A DNA stretch of 54,962 bases, from contig JAIMKV010000026.1 of NCBI GenBank assembly GCA_020692205.1, positions 1 through 54,962 on the forward strand, read 5' to 3'. Made by a program: the position numbers and the translations under genes. Source of the DNA: Myxosarcina sp. GA_180221_E-2-1-MAG-40_15 (GTDB taxonomy: Bacteria; Cyanobacteriota; Cyanobacteriia; Cyanobacteriales; Xenococcaceae). Positions within the stretch are counted from its first letter, which is position 1, and every line of letters starts with the position of its first letter. Shown here one piece after another: positions 19,161-28,713 of this stretch. Below the pieces are notes generated by a model. It had not been told where the DNA came from, did not search any database, and worked only from the letters and a program-made list of their open reading frames with translations.

Positions 19161-19610
19161 ATGGAAAGAGGACTGTTGTGGCTACCGTTATTGGCAGCGT
19201 TTATCTGGCTCGCCTGGAGTGGTTGGAACGAATATCAAAAATTAGAAGCTTATAAAGTTTGGGCAGAGGATTTTGATAACGCTAAGTTCGATATTTATGC
19301 AGTGTTAGGGATTAAAAAAGAGCGAATCACTTGGGGTAAACCTACTCGTAAAGGAATGATTGACTTACAAAGTTTTTCTTTGGACGATGTAACAGGAATC
19401 GATTTAATGGTCAAAGATCGGCCTGTCAAAATGGCTTCGCCAGGCACTGTAGAGTTAGATAATCTGCCAAACAAAGGAAAAACTGCCCTGAAATTTAACT
19501 TGAATAATCGAGAATCTATCCAAATTCCCTTTACTGACATTTCTTTAGCGGCAAAATGGTGTGTATATTTAGAGCAAGCACGTCAGAGTTTACCCTTTGC
19601 AGATAATTAA
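19161..19610 (+). CDS. Conserved hypothetical protein with N-terminal membrane anchor, 149 aa
   Basis: An N-terminal hydrophobic segment (about 4-20) anchors a soluble domain of about 125 residues with beta-rich character (ITWGKPTRKGMIDLQSF, VELDNLPNKGKTALKF). No catalytic motif is visible. The composition and codon use match neighbouring core genes. ATG at 19161. It is bounded by sparse DNA on both sides, so context gives no clue. I do not recognise the family. Confidence 0.7.
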   Translation: MERGLLWLPLLAAFIWLAWSGWNEYQKLEAYKVWAEDFDNAKFDIYAVLGIKKERITWGKPTRKGMIDLQSFSLDDVTGIDLMVKDRPVKMASPGTVELDNLPNKGKTALKFNLNNRESIQIPFTDISLAAKWCVYLEQARQSLPFADN

Positions 19611-20089
19611 TCTTAAATCAGTGTTGTATCCGATATTAAATAGCGACAAACAAGCTACTGACATATCCTCAAATCTATTGCTTGGATTGGGATAATTGAT
19701 AGTTATGTCATCTTCGTTTTGGAATAGGTAATACTCAATTTGATCCAGACAGATTTATTAAATAAGAAAATAAGTGATAAATCTGGCTAAATATTAAAAT
19801 TAGCCCAATTATTGTTTAAAAACTTAAAATTAGTTAACATAGATATATAAATACAGTCAGCCAATAGCTTATAAAAGTGTTGACAGATAAATACCGCACC
19901 CTGAACCTAAATAAAACTGGGTGTATGTTTAAAATCTTTTGAGAATACCAATCTACTTAAAAAGGTGAAAGACAAAAAACCGTACTATATTCTATACGTT
20001 CTGATGTGTAGCACCAGCATTGGTTTTATTACCTTTGCCTACTGGCTTACCGAACCTTTTTCTCAATTTTTGTAGCTTTTATAGTTAGA
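19611..20089. other. Sparse intergenic region before menD
   Basis: 479 A+T-rich nt between convergent genes. Apart from the possible 36-aa frame at 19965-20075 nothing coding is seen. No strong terminator hairpin was found. Confidence 0.45.
19965..20075 (+). CDS. Possible 36-aa single-TM peptide
   Basis: A GTG-initiated frame encodes a 36-residue peptide: a basic start (KDKKP), one hydrophobic helix (about 7-28, with LMCSTSIGFITFAYW) and a short EPFSQF tail. This positive-inside, single-helix layout is that of small thylakoid or stress peptides. The only ribosome-site-like sequence is an A-rich stretch abutting the GTG. It ends 15 nt before the menD stop on the other strand. It may be chance; no homologue is recalled. 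Confidence 0.3.
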   Translation: MKDKKPYYILYVLMCSTSIGFITFAYWLTEPFSQFL

Positions 20090-21817
20090 TTATTTACCAA
20101 ACTTAGCCAGATTGTTTTTTAACCAAATAGCATCTGCATGGCGATCGCAAGTAAGTTCTAACACTCTGATCCCCGACTTGGGTAATTTTTTGATTAAGCT
20201 TCCTAGCTGTTGCCAATCTTTTATTGTTTGATGTTCTACACCATAGGCTGCACAAAGTTGAGTCAAATCAACTGATTGAGGTGTAGCAAAATACTCTTCA
20301 AATGAGGGGAAGTTGGCGATCGGCAGCGTCTCGAAAATACCGCCACCGTTATTATTAACGACAATAATGGTTAAATGCCCTTTAAATTTCTGACGGAGCA
20401 AAAAACCATTAGTATCGTGTAGTAAAGCCAAGTCCCCTGTCAATAATACTCCTGAATCCTGATAGGCAATACCCAAAGCGGTAGAAAGCGTACCATCAAT
20501 TCCATTTGCTCCACGGTTAAAATAGGGAACTATTTGATTGTTGTTAGGTTGCCAAAAATATTCAGCATTTCGCACCGACATACTATTGGCGATAAAAATT
20601 GGCGTACCTAATGGCAGACTGTGAGAGATCAGCCAAGCAGCTTTTGCTTCATGTAAATCGTGGAGAGATTTAAGCATACTGTCTAAACCATCTCTAGTTA
20701 TAGCTTCTAAGGCGCACCACTGCTGACAATAGCTCGATTGCGGACTATTTTTATCGCCTGGTTCAATATTTTGAGCAATCTTTTCGATAGAACCATGAAT
20801 CTGAATCGTTTTGCCGTGCAGCGGATCGAAGTTCTCCACTCGCTCATCAATAACCCAACGCTCAATAGCAAGCTGATCTAGCCAAGTTCTTAGCTGCTTG
20901 CTGGTAGGTAGTTCTCCGATCTGAATGACCACTTCGGGACTTAATTTCTGTGCTGCTGACTGACGCAAAATCGAATCATAAGTTGAAACTAAATAAGGAT
21001 TAAGTTGAGCGTAATTTCTCAGAGGCGACAAAGCTTCCGCTAAGACAGGAAAAGAGAGTAGCTGAGCTAAAAGTGCGATCGCCTGACAATAAGCTTGAGG
21101 ATCTTTAGGTTGGGCTAAACCAGCAATAATTATTCCTGATTTACCTTGCCAACTTTTCCAGGGTAGGGAACAAGCAGCATCAGAACAATTGGTTGATATC
21201 CTTGGTAGACTAGGAATCATCGCCAAGAAATCATCCATCAAGAATTGACTTTTGATTGCTAATGATTGTTCAAGAGGTGCTAGTGGTTCGCGTAAAGGAA
21301 CATTAAGATGTACAACTCCAGGTGTCGGCAATAAAGACTGTTGCCATGCCTGAATCATGGTTTGTCGCAAATAGCGCAGCATAGAGGCAGTAGCTTCGGG
21401 TAATGCTAGTTCACACTGCCAATTGGGCAGATTTCCGTATAACTTTACCTGATCGATAGTTTGTCCTGCATGACAGTTACGGAGTTCGGGAGGACGATCT
21501 GCTGTCAGAATAATTAAAGGAACACAGCTTTCTTTAGCTTCGATAACTGCGGGATAAAAATTTGCTCCTGCCGTTCCAGAGGTACAAACTAACGCTGTAG
21601 GCAAACCTGTTTTTTTAGCTCTACCAAGGGCAAAAAAGGCTGCCGAACGCTCATCTAAAATGGGAATAGTAATTATCCCTGAATGATTGGCAAATGCCAA
21701 TGTCAAAGGAGTTGAACGAGAACCTGGACAAATTACAGCCATAGCCAAACCGCAACGATACAATGTTTCGATTAGCACCGATGCCCAGAGCATATTTACA
21801 TTACGAAGATCGATCAT
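20090..21817 (-). CDS. menD: 2-succinyl-5-enolpyruvyl-6-hydroxy-3-cyclohexene-1-carboxylate synthase
   Basis: 575 aa, a thiamine-diphosphate enzyme. The N-terminal PYR domain has CPGSRSTPLTLAF and the glutamate-containing DERSAAFFALG; the C-terminal PP domain has RGANGIDGTLSTALG and the ThDP/Mg site GDLALLHDTNG...NNNGGGIFE. MenD condenses isochorismate with 2-oxoglutarate in the pathway to 1,4-dihydroxy-2-naphthoate, hence phylloquinone of photosystem I. It lies downstream of menF on the same strand with a 103-nt gap. ATG at 21817. Confidence 0.96.
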   Translation of the reverse strand: MIDLRNVNMLWASVLIETLYRCGLAMAVICPGSRSTPLTLAFANHSGIITIPILDERSAAFFALGRAKKTGLPTALVCTSGTAGANFYPAVIEAKESCVPLIILTADRPPELRNCHAGQTIDQVKLYGNLPNWQCELALPEATASMLRYLRQTMIQAWQQSLLPTPGVVHLNVPLREPLAPLEQSLAIKSQFLMDDFLAMIPSLPRISTNCSDAACSLPWKSWQGKSGIIIAGLAQPKDPQAYCQAIALLAQLLSFPVLAEALSPLRNYAQLNPYLVSTYDSILRQSAAQKLSPEVVIQIGELPTSKQLRTWLDQLAIERWVIDERVENFDPLHGKTIQIHGSIEKIAQNIEPGDKNSPQSSYCQQWCALEAITRDGLDSMLKSLHDLHEAKAAWLISHSLPLGTPIFIANSMSVRNAEYFWQPNNNQIVPYFNRGANGIDGTLSTALGIAYQDSGVLLTGDLALLHDTNGFLLRQKFKGHLTIIVVNNNGGGIFETLPIANFPSFEEYFATPQSVDLTQLCAAYGVEHQTIKDWQQLGSLIKKLPKSGIRVLELTCDRHADAIWLKNNLAKFGK

Positions 21818-21830
21818 TTGATGTTTTGGA

Positions 21831-21853
21831 TAGGGACAAATAGCCGTTCGCCC
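21831..21853. repeat. Short imperfect hairpin, relative of the 12485 repeat
   Basis: AGGGACAAATAGCCGTTCGCCCT has the same AGGGACAAA...GTTCGCCC core as the element at 12485, with two mismatches in the stem. It lies in the menF-menD spacer just upstream of the menD start, so it could affect read-through from menF. Confidence 0.45.
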
Positions 21854-21920
21854 TTACAGAATGTATCGCATTCTTGTTTATATCTAACTAATATGAGTCA
21901 CCAGTAATCTTTGAATCCAG

Positions 21921-23369
21921 TTACACCAATGCTTTTAACAAAGACTGTAATTTCAGCTCTACCTCAGCAAATTCTTTATCGGGATTAGAACCAGAAACTA
22001 TACCTGCTCCAGCATATAGCATAGCGCGATCGCCATTAATTAGCGCCGAACGAATACCGACGATAAATTCGCAATTTCCTTCGGAGTCGATCCATCCTAA
22101 AGGTGCTGCGTATAAAGAGCGAGCCGACTTTTCATAGTAACGTATTTTTTCACAGGCAACTTTGGTAGATACACCAGCTACCGCAGGAGTTGGATGCAGT
22201 AATTCCACAATCTCTAATGGCTCGATATCTGCGGGGAGGTGAGCATAAATTGGTGTCCACAAATGTTGAATATTCGATAGCTTGAGCAGTTGCAAGGGCA
22301 GTTGCTGGGGTTTTAAACCAATACTTAGCAAACGCTCAATGATGAAGTCGCGAACGGCTTGATGCTCTCGCTTTTCTTTTCTGTTTTTGAGCAAGAGATT
22401 AGCTAAGTGCAAGTCTTCAGTATTATTCGTTCCTCTAGGAGCAGATCCCGCTAAGGCATCGGTTACTAGCTGATGGTTTTGGACGCTCAGCAAACGTTCT
22501 GGACTTGCTCCAATAAAGTTTTGTCCTTCACCATTACTAGTAGAAAAGATATAGCAATCTGGGTGAAGTTTTCGTAAATTAGCTAAAGATTCAATAATTT
22601 TAAACGGAACCTCAGACTGGATTTCAGTAGTGTGGGCAATCACAATTTTGCTTAATTCACCAGCAGCAATTGAATCGAGAGCCGAAGTAACAACTGATTT
22701 AAAGTAATCTGGATCTTGTAAGCGATCGCGATTTGCTGACCATAAATTATTTTTTCCCTCTAGGTTTAGTTTTCCTAATGTAGACCAAGGAATACTATCT
22801 ACTTTTTGCTTGATCTGCTTGACAAAATATTTTTTATCTTGCCCTTTTTCTAAAGGAAAATTAACAATTAAACAGCAGTTTTTATTCTTTTTAACTATCT
22901 GGAACCGAGGTAAAAATAGAGTTCCAGATTTAAAAGGCTCAGGCTTTTGATTATCGGGAAAGAAGGTAAAACTACAAAAAACACTTGGGTTTCCAATTGA
23001 TAGACTACTCGCCCCCGCTGGAATAATTTGTTGAAAACACTCTTGGATAAAGTTTTGTGCTGAACTAAACCTGGAATTAGTCTGGGTATAATCACTTCTA
23101 GCAATTCCCCAAGCTGATACTGCTTCTTGCTTACTACAGTTTTCCCAATAAAAATTTAATGAATGACTATGACTAAATTTTTGTAAGCAGGCAAGAGGAT
23201 CAACGCTGGGAATTTGACAAGAAACACTAATAATATCTGTATCTTTGGTAATGGCAAAATTCAGTTCTTGATCCTGCCAAAAATTGTTTAGTTTTGTATC
23301 GATATTACTATCTAAAATAGAATTACTAGATTGAGTTGCAAAAGACATAGGGCTGGTAGATTGTGTCAT
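21921..23369 (-). CDS. menF: Isochorismate synthase MenF
   Basis: 482 aa of the chorismate-utilising (ADCS/isochorismate synthase) family. The catalytic C-terminal half carries KIVIAHTTEI, the GASPERLLS motif, DALAGSAPRG, and HPTPAVAGVS followed by FIVGIRSALI and the terminal YAGAGIVSGSNPDKEF. It converts chorismate to isochorismate, the first committed step of phylloquinone synthesis. The N-terminal 180 residues are divergent, as usual. ATG at 23369; it precedes menD in a probable menF-menD operon and diverges from menA. Confidence 0.92.
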   Translation of the reverse strand: MTQSTSPMSFATQSSNSILDSNIDTKLNNFWQDQELNFAITKDTDIISVSCQIPSVDPLACLQKFSHSHSLNFYWENCSKQEAVSAWGIARSDYTQTNSRFSSAQNFIQECFQQIIPAGASSLSIGNPSVFCSFTFFPDNQKPEPFKSGTLFLPRFQIVKKNKNCCLIVNFPLEKGQDKKYFVKQIKQKVDSIPWSTLGKLNLEGKNNLWSANRDRLQDPDYFKSVVTSALDSIAAGELSKIVIAHTTEIQSEVPFKIIESLANLRKLHPDCYIFSTSNGEGQNFIGASPERLLSVQNHQLVTDALAGSAPRGTNNTEDLHLANLLLKNRKEKREHQAVRDFIIERLLSIGLKPQQLPLQLLKLSNIQHLWTPIYAHLPADIEPLEIVELLHPTPAVAGVSTKVACEKIRYYEKSARSLYAAPLGWIDSEGNCEFIVGIRSALINGDRAMLYAGAGIVSGSNPDKEFAEVELKLQSLLKALV

Positions 23370-23673
23370 TACCCAAAAAGTTCAGGCGGCAAAACTAGAA
23401 TAGGATATTAAACTGACTATTTATGCTTAAACAGCCACTAAAAAAGGCAATTTTTATGATTTTTATTATAGGCTACTGTCTGCAATAGTCCTAGCTAAAG
23501 ACCAAATTCAAGTTTCTATTTATAGAATTAGCTTAAGCCAGAGTAAGTATGGCAAAACTTTAACTTTCATGAAACTTGGTAAATAGCAGTGGCCATAACT
23601 GATAGGGTACTAAAGGTAAACGTTGTCTTTCAAAGTGAACAGCTATTACCTTTCCCGCTAGTACACTGCATCT
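23370..23673. other. Divergent menF / menA control region
   Basis: 304 nt between two divergently transcribed genes of one pathway, so it must hold both promoters. It is A+T-rich with no open frame and no clear palindrome. I could not assign -10 or -35 boxes with confidence. Confidence 0.5.
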
Positions 23674-24582
23674 ATGACTACCAAGCAAATAAGCCAAAAA
23701 AATTATCGGCTATGGCTAGCTGCGATTAAACCTCCTATGTATAGTGTAGCGATTGTACCTATTGCTGTGGGTACGGCAGTTGCTTTCGCTCAAACCCATC
23801 TTTTTAATCCTCAGTTCTTTTTGACCTTTTTAGGCTCAGCAATTTTAATTATTGCTTGGTTAAACCTGAGCAATGATGTCTTTGATTCAGAAACGGGTAT
23901 CGACATCAATAAAGCGCATTCGGTAGTCAACTTAACAGGAAATAAACCTCTAGTGTTTTGGGTGGCTAATCTTTGTCTGGGTATTGGAATTGGGGGAATT
24001 TTAGCCTTGTCTTGGTGGCAACAGGACTTAACGGTGTTAGCACTGGTGTTGCTATGCTGTTTATTCGGCTACACTTATCAAGGCCCGCCGTTTCGCCTAG
24101 GATACTTAGGCTTGGGAGAAATCATTTGTTTTTTTACCTTTGGACCTGGTGCAGTTTCGGCTGCTTACTATGCTCAGACTCAAACATTTTCGGCTGATAA
24201 TTTAGCGATATCTAGCATCGTTGGGATTACTACCTCAATTATTCTATTTTGTTCTCATTTTCATCAGGTAAAAGATGACTTGGCAGCAGGAAAGCGATCG
24301 CCAATTGTGCGCTTAGGTACGGCTAAAGGTGCGAAGGTATTAATCATCGCTACGGCTAGTATTTATGTCTTAACGGTAATTTTGATAGTTGCTGGTGTTT
24401 TGCCGCTTCTTAGTTTGAGCATTTTTGGTAGTTTGCCCTTTGCCTATCAGTTGACTTATCATGTCCACCAAAATCATGCTTTGCCCCAAAAAGTTAGCAA
24501 TAGCAAATTTATTGCCATTAATTTATACCTGTCTAGCTCGCTGTTGTTAATTTTAGGATTGATTTTTAGTTTCCATGTTTAA
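23674..24582 (+). CDS. menA: 1,4-dihydroxy-2-naphthoate phytyltransferase MenA
   Basis: 302 aa UbiA-family prenyltransferase with about eight or nine hydrophobic segments. The first Asp-rich motif is [14 protein letters not shown] (about 65-78) and the second [16 protein letters not shown] (about 192-207). In cyanobacteria MenA transfers the phytyl group to DHNA. Upstream is the divergent menF-menD pair. The menA stop overlaps the following ridA start by 8 nt, suggesting translational coupling. ATG at 23674. Confidence 0.93.
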   Translation: MTTKQISQKNYRLWLAAIKPPMYSVAIVPIAVGTAVAFAQTHLFNPQFFLTFLGSAILIIAWLNLSNDVFDSETGIDINKAHSVVNLTGNKPLVFWVANLCLGIGIGGILALSWWQQDLTVLALVLLCCLFGYTYQGPPFRLGYLGLGEIICFFTFGPGAVSAAYYAQTQTFSADNLAISSIVGITTSIILFCSHFHQVKDDLAAGKRSPIVRLGTAKGAKVLIIATASIYVLTVILIVAGVLPLLSLSIFGSLPFAYQLTYHVHQNHALPQKVSNSKFIAINLYLSSSLLLILGLIFSFHV

Positions 24583-24967
24583 AAAAGTTATTCGTACCAA
24601 TCAAGCCCCCGCCCCAGTTGGACCTTATAATCAGGCGATCGCTACCTCTGGTCAGATTTTGTTTGTCGCTGGACAAATTCCTTTAGACCCCCAGACGGGA
24701 AAAATTGTTGAAGGAGATATTACAGCGCAAACGCAACAGGTAATGGTCAATATTGAAGCAATTTTGACTGAGGCAGGAACAAATTGGGACAATGTGGTTA
24801 AAACCAGCGTTTTTTTGACCGATCTAGCTAACTTTGGTGCTATGAATCAAGTATATGCGCGATACTTTGTCGAAGATACAGCTCCCGCCCGCGCCTGTGT
24901 TGAAGTTTCGCGCTTACCCAAAGAGGTATTAGTCGAGATTGAATGTATTGCCGTTATCGATCAATAG
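24575..24967 (+). CDS. ridA: RidA-family enamine/imine deaminase
   Basis: 130 aa, the usual length. Motifs: [12 protein letters not shown] near the N-terminus, [13 protein letters not shown], the [12 protein letters not shown] stretch, and [24 protein letters not shown] with the key Arg. RidA hydrolyses reactive 2-aminoacrylate and other enamines released by PLP enzymes. The start codon lies within the end of menA (8-nt overlap), so the two are co-translated. Confidence 0.93.
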   Translation: MFKKVIRTNQAPAPVGPYNQAIATSGQILFVAGQIPLDPQTGKIVEGDITAQTQQVMVNIEAILTEAGTNWDNVVKTSVFLTDLANFGAMNQVYARYFVEDTAPARACVEVSRLPKEVLVEIECIAVIDQ

Positions 24968-24996
24968 TACCGTGATGGTGTAGTTACCAGTAATTC

Positions 24997-26115
24997 TTGG
25001 TTTGTTTTGCTTTTTTGTTCAACAATTATTCAACTTTGTCCAATCCACTGTTAATTAATTTAGCCGTCTTGTTTGACAAACCAACAGGTATTGCTACTTA
25101 TGCTCAAAATATTATTAATAGTTTAAATAGTTTAAACCCGACGCTCTTATCAGCACAGAGTTTTGAGGGCTTTAAGCAATATGCGATCGCTGATGATATG
25201 ACCCCCGCCCAAGGTAGTAAAGGACATCTCAAGCGGTTGCTGTGGACACAGTTTCAGCTACCCAAAATTTATCGAGAGTTAAAGGCAGACTTAATCTATT
25301 CGCCAATTCCCGAAGCACCACTGTATAATCAGTCTCGCTATATAGTTATGTGCCACGATATTATTCCGCTGCGGTTTCCCTGTCGGACTTCCCCTTTGAC
25401 TAATTACTTTCGCTATGTTGTCCCACAGATACTACAACAGGCAGAGCATATTATTTGTAATTCTCAGGCTACTGCTGAAGATCTAGTTAATTATTATGGC
25501 ATTGTGGCTCAAAAAATTACTCCAGTTCTACTAGGATACGATGAGGCTAATTTTTATCCCAGAGAGCAAATTGCTGATTTAAAACAGCCCTATTTTTTAT
25601 ATCTTGGTCGCCAAGATCCTTATAAAAATTTGTCAGGCGCGATCAAGGCTTTGGCAGCTATGACCAATCGAGACTATCATTTAGCGATCGCTGGTTCAAC
25701 CGACCCCCGTTTTACTCCCAGACTACAGCAGCAGGCTGAGGAATTAGGCATTGCGAGCCAAATTAAATGGCTGAACTATCTTAGCTATCAAGAATTACCG
25801 ATAGTGATTAGTAATGCCGTTGCATTGGTGTTTCCGACTTTTTGGGAAGGTTTCGGACTCCCTGTCTTAGAAGCAATGGCTTGTGGAACTCCTGTAATCA
25901 CCTCAAACTTAGCTTCTTTACCCGAAATTACTGGCAATGCAGCAGTTTTAATCAACCCCCACAACACAGCAGCAATTACCTCGGCAATGTTAAATATTGC
26001 CCAAGATCAGGAAATGCGATCGCAATTGAGCCAATTAAGCCTTCAACAAGCACAAAAGTTTAGTTGGGCAAAAACAGGCAGAGAAACTAAGCAAATCTTA
26101 GAAAAATATTTATGA
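24997..26115 (+). CDS. Family 1/4 (GT-B) glycosyltransferase
   Basis: 372 aa if started at TTG 24997; a later TTG (25036, giving SNPLLINLAVLF) removes a poor N-terminal stretch and may be the true start. The Rossmann-like N-domain begins LINLAVLFDKPTGIATYA; the C-domain has YFLYLGRQDPYKNL, and the nucleotide-sugar-binding E-x7-E region FPTFWEGFGLPVLEAMACGTPV (EGFGLPVLE). It resembles mannosyl- or glucosyl-transferases of polysaccharide synthesis. The acceptor is unknown. It follows ridA after 29 nt on the same strand. Confidence 0.82.
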   Translation: MVCFAFLFNNYSTLSNPLLINLAVLFDKPTGIATYAQNIINSLNSLNPTLLSAQSFEGFKQYAIADDMTPAQGSKGHLKRLLWTQFQLPKIYRELKADLIYSPIPEAPLYNQSRYIVMCHDIIPLRFPCRTSPLTNYFRYVVPQILQQAEHIICNSQATAEDLVNYYGIVAQKITPVLLGYDEANFYPREQIADLKQPYFLYLGRQDPYKNLSGAIKALAAMTNRDYHLAIAGSTDPRFTPRLQQQAEELGIASQIKWLNYLSYQELPIVISNAVALVFPTFWEGFGLPVLEAMACGTPVITSNLASLPEITGNAAVLINPHNTAAITSAMLNIAQDQEMRSQLSQLSLQQAQKFSWAKTGRETKQILEKYL

Positions 26116-26256
26116 ACGTTACTACGCCTGACTTCGTAAAAATATGTCAATAAAGCTTAAGATCGCAACCTTGATCGCTGCAACGCGCTGTCTCGTATTT
26201 TCCCTAAGTTATTTAACGTAAAATCGAAACATAACTAAATTTGGACTTAGGAAAAT

Positions 26257-27171
26257 ATGATTTCGGTTATCTATTCTCCAGAATTTTTAGAACATGATCC
26301 AGGCTACGGACATCCAGAAAAAGCCAAACGCTTAACGGCGATCGCTGATGCTTTGCATCAAGTAGAATGGCAGGATCAAATACAGTGGCTGTTACCGACT
26401 CCTGCTGCACAAAGAAACGTCTTATCTTACATTCAGCAGGTTCATACCAGTGAACACATAGAACGCATCAAACGAGTTGCTGACAAAGGTGGAGGATATT
26501 TAGACGGTGATACCATAATTTCTGCCCGCAGTTATGAAGTTGCGCTGTTAGCAGTAAGTGCCTGGCTAGATGGCATTGACCAAGTTTTAGCACATCAGCC
26601 TGCTTTTGTGCTGGCGCGTCCCCCAGGACATCATGCTACCAGAGATACTGCCATGGGATTCTGTTTGTTTGCCAATGCCGCGATCGCCGCTGAATACGCT
26701 TTAACAAAACCAACCGTGAAGCGAGTCGGTATTTTAGATTGGGATGTCCATCATGGTAATGGAACAGAGGCAATTGTGAGCAATAATCCTCATATTGCTT
26801 ATTGTTCTCTACATCAGCATCCCTACTATCCAGGTACAGGTACTAATCGAGGTAAAAGCGGTAAATATCAAAATATTTTAAATTTACCTCTGCAAGCTAG
26901 AAGCACAATCGCCGACTATCAATTAGTGTTTGAACAAGAAGTAATGCCTTTTTTTAACAATTGGCAACCAGACGTTTTAATTGTTAGTGCTGGTTATGAT
27001 GCTAATGATGACGATCCTCTAGCAGGTATTTCTCTACATCCGGAAGATTACGATCTGTTGACACAATATGTCTTAGAAATTACCAAATTTCCGCTATTTG
27101 GTTTAGAAGGCGGTTATCATTTAGAAGCTTTAGCTCAATCTGTAGTTGCCACTTTAAGGGGTTGTCTGTAA
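26257..27171 (+). CDS. Histone-deacetylase-family (acetylpolyamine/acuC-type) hydrolase
   Basis: 304 aa. The zinc-hydrolase motifs are complete: RPPGHHATRDTAMGFCLFAN (tandem His charge relay, about 123-142), DWDVHHGNG (Asp/His metal ligands, about 161-169) and SAGYDANDDDP (second Asp ligand, about 245-255). A late GLEGGYHLEAL follows. Bacterial members deacetylate small amides such as acetylpolyamines or lysine residues of enzymes; the substrate is not predictable here. ATG at 26257. Confidence 0.9.
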   Translation: MISVIYSPEFLEHDPGYGHPEKAKRLTAIADALHQVEWQDQIQWLLPTPAAQRNVLSYIQQVHTSEHIERIKRVADKGGGYLDGDTIISARSYEVALLAVSAWLDGIDQVLAHQPAFVLARPPGHHATRDTAMGFCLFANAAIAAEYALTKPTVKRVGILDWDVHHGNGTEAIVSNNPHIAYCSLHQHPYYPGTGTNRGKSGKYQNILNLPLQARSTIADYQLVFEQEVMPFFNNWQPDVLIVSAGYDANDDDPLAGISLHPEDYDLLTQYVLEITKFPLFGLEGGYHLEALAQSVVATLRGCL

Positions 27172-27282
27172 TAGTTGTTGATTATTTATCAATAATTTTG
27201 AGGGAATTCTCCTAGTAAACTTAAGCGTAAATTATTATTACCTGCAATCGAGCCAGATAAAAAAGTTCAGTTATTAATAAGT

Positions 27283-28671
27283 ATGAATATTGCTACCTCT
27301 GAACCGTCTTTGTACCAGTTAACGCAGGACTTAGATGAGCCTCTTGTTCCCTTATCTGTTGGAGCAGAAACCCTGAAATCTTATGTTAGCAGCGTGATTG
27401 AACTATTGATTAAAGAGCAACTACAGGCAACGGTTTGGGTTAAACTGCCTCAAACTAAAAGCTGGCTCAATCAAATGCAAAGGCTATGTCAAGAGGGCAA
27501 TGTCAAAAGTATTGTAGTCTGTAGTAATCAGAGAAATCATTCCGCCGTATCTTTGCTCAAAGATACTTCTGCCAAAACTTCAATTGTCCCGATTAAATTA
27601 AACCAAAACTCCACACTACAAAGAGAATCTTTTTTAATTGTTTTAGCAACTGATTTTTGCAGTTTAACTTTGGCTCAATGGCAAAAAAGTAAGATTGAGA
27701 TTGCTGCTTCAGGTAAAAGATTACAGCAACCATACTTAGAAATGGTTTCTAGCTTCACGCCCCAGGCAATTACTCCTGTCCTTCTAGGGATTAAGCAAAA
27801 CAGTGTATCGAGTGCTAGTCTAAAAGACGAAGATTTCAGCCTTAACCCTCAGCCAATAGTTAAGACTGATCTGATCGGTAAATTAGTGCTTCAACAGATA
27901 AGTCAAAATGAAAGAGTACAGACTGCACTAAATTCCTTATCTAAGACTAATCATATTGCCAAACAAAATTTAACTGTATTAGGATTACAGTCAGATTTTC
28001 TCAGTGATTTAGTTCAGGAATTGCGAGCGCCCATTACCCACATGAAAACGGCGCTAAGTTTATTAGAGTCAAAACAGATTAAAGGTGAGCAACGTCAGCG
28101 TTACCTCCAAATGCTAAGTGATGAGTGCGATCGCCAAAATTCCCTAATTAGTGGTTTACTAGGACTATTGCAGCTAGATACTCCCACCCAAGCAGAATAT
28201 CTTCGCTTAGATGATATTGTTCCAGGAATAGTTAGCACCTATCAACCACTAGCCGAAGAAAAAGAAATTCAGCTAGGATATACAATTCCAGCAAATCTTT
28301 TGCCTATTTCCTGTCCTCGCCCTTGGTTTAGACAAATTATCATTAATCTACTCAACAATAGTCTGCAATTTACCCCGCCCAAAGGAAAAGTTTTTGTTCA
28401 AGCAGCACTTAAGAATGAAAATGAGCAGATCGAAATTTTGATTATGGATACAGGAGTTGGTATTGCTAATAAAGAAATCAATAAAATTTTTGATGGATTT
28501 TATCGCACCAAGCCAACTATCGAGGATAAAGTAACGGGTGCAGGATTAGGACTTACTCTCGTCAAACAGCTAGTTCAACGGTGCGGCGGTTCTATTTCTG
28601 TAAGCAGTAAAGTAGGCAAGGGAACAACTTTTAAGATCTTAATGCCCGCAATACCAGCAGAACTGGCATAA
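27283..28671 (+). CDS. Sensor kinase with intact ATPase but Gln in place of the phospho-acceptor His
   Basis: 462 aa. The N-terminal 220 residues form a sensor region of uncertain family (possibly DICT-like) with no membrane segment. The dimerisation helix begins DFLSDLVQELRAPITHMK: where the H-box should read SHELRTP it reads VQELRAP, codon CAG, one base from His. The ATPase domain is complete: N-box INLLNNSLQFTP, G1 DTGVGI, F-box IFDGFYR and G2 GAGLGL. It should bind ATP but cannot autophosphorylate at the usual place. The convergent gene 42 nt away encodes a kinase with the opposite defect. ATG at 27283. Confidence 0.85.
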   Translation: MNIATSEPSLYQLTQDLDEPLVPLSVGAETLKSYVSSVIELLIKEQLQATVWVKLPQTKSWLNQMQRLCQEGNVKSIVVCSNQRNHSAVSLLKDTSAKTSIVPIKLNQNSTLQRESFLIVLATDFCSLTLAQWQKSKIEIAASGKRLQQPYLEMVSSFTPQAITPVLLGIKQNSVSSASLKDEDFSLNPQPIVKTDLIGKLVLQQISQNERVQTALNSLSKTNHIAKQNLTVLGLQSDFLSDLVQELRAPITHMKTALSLLESKQIKGEQRQRYLQMLSDECDRQNSLISGLLGLLQLDTPTQAEYLRLDDIVPGIVSTYQPLAEEKEIQLGYTIPANLLPISCPRPWFRQIIINLLNNSLQFTPPKGKVFVQAALKNENEQIEILIMDTGVGIANKEINKIFDGFYRTKPTIEDKVTGAGLGLTLVKQLVQRCGGSISVSSKVGKGTTFKILMPAIPAELA

Positions 28672-28713
28672 CGTTTATATTTGTTCCAATATTATCTATA
28701 GAAACCAGATTAA

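Noticed and set aside
26143-26220. 25-codon hydrophobic frame upstream of the HDAC-family gene
   Set aside because: Too short, no ribosome site and no charge pattern of a real membrane peptide.
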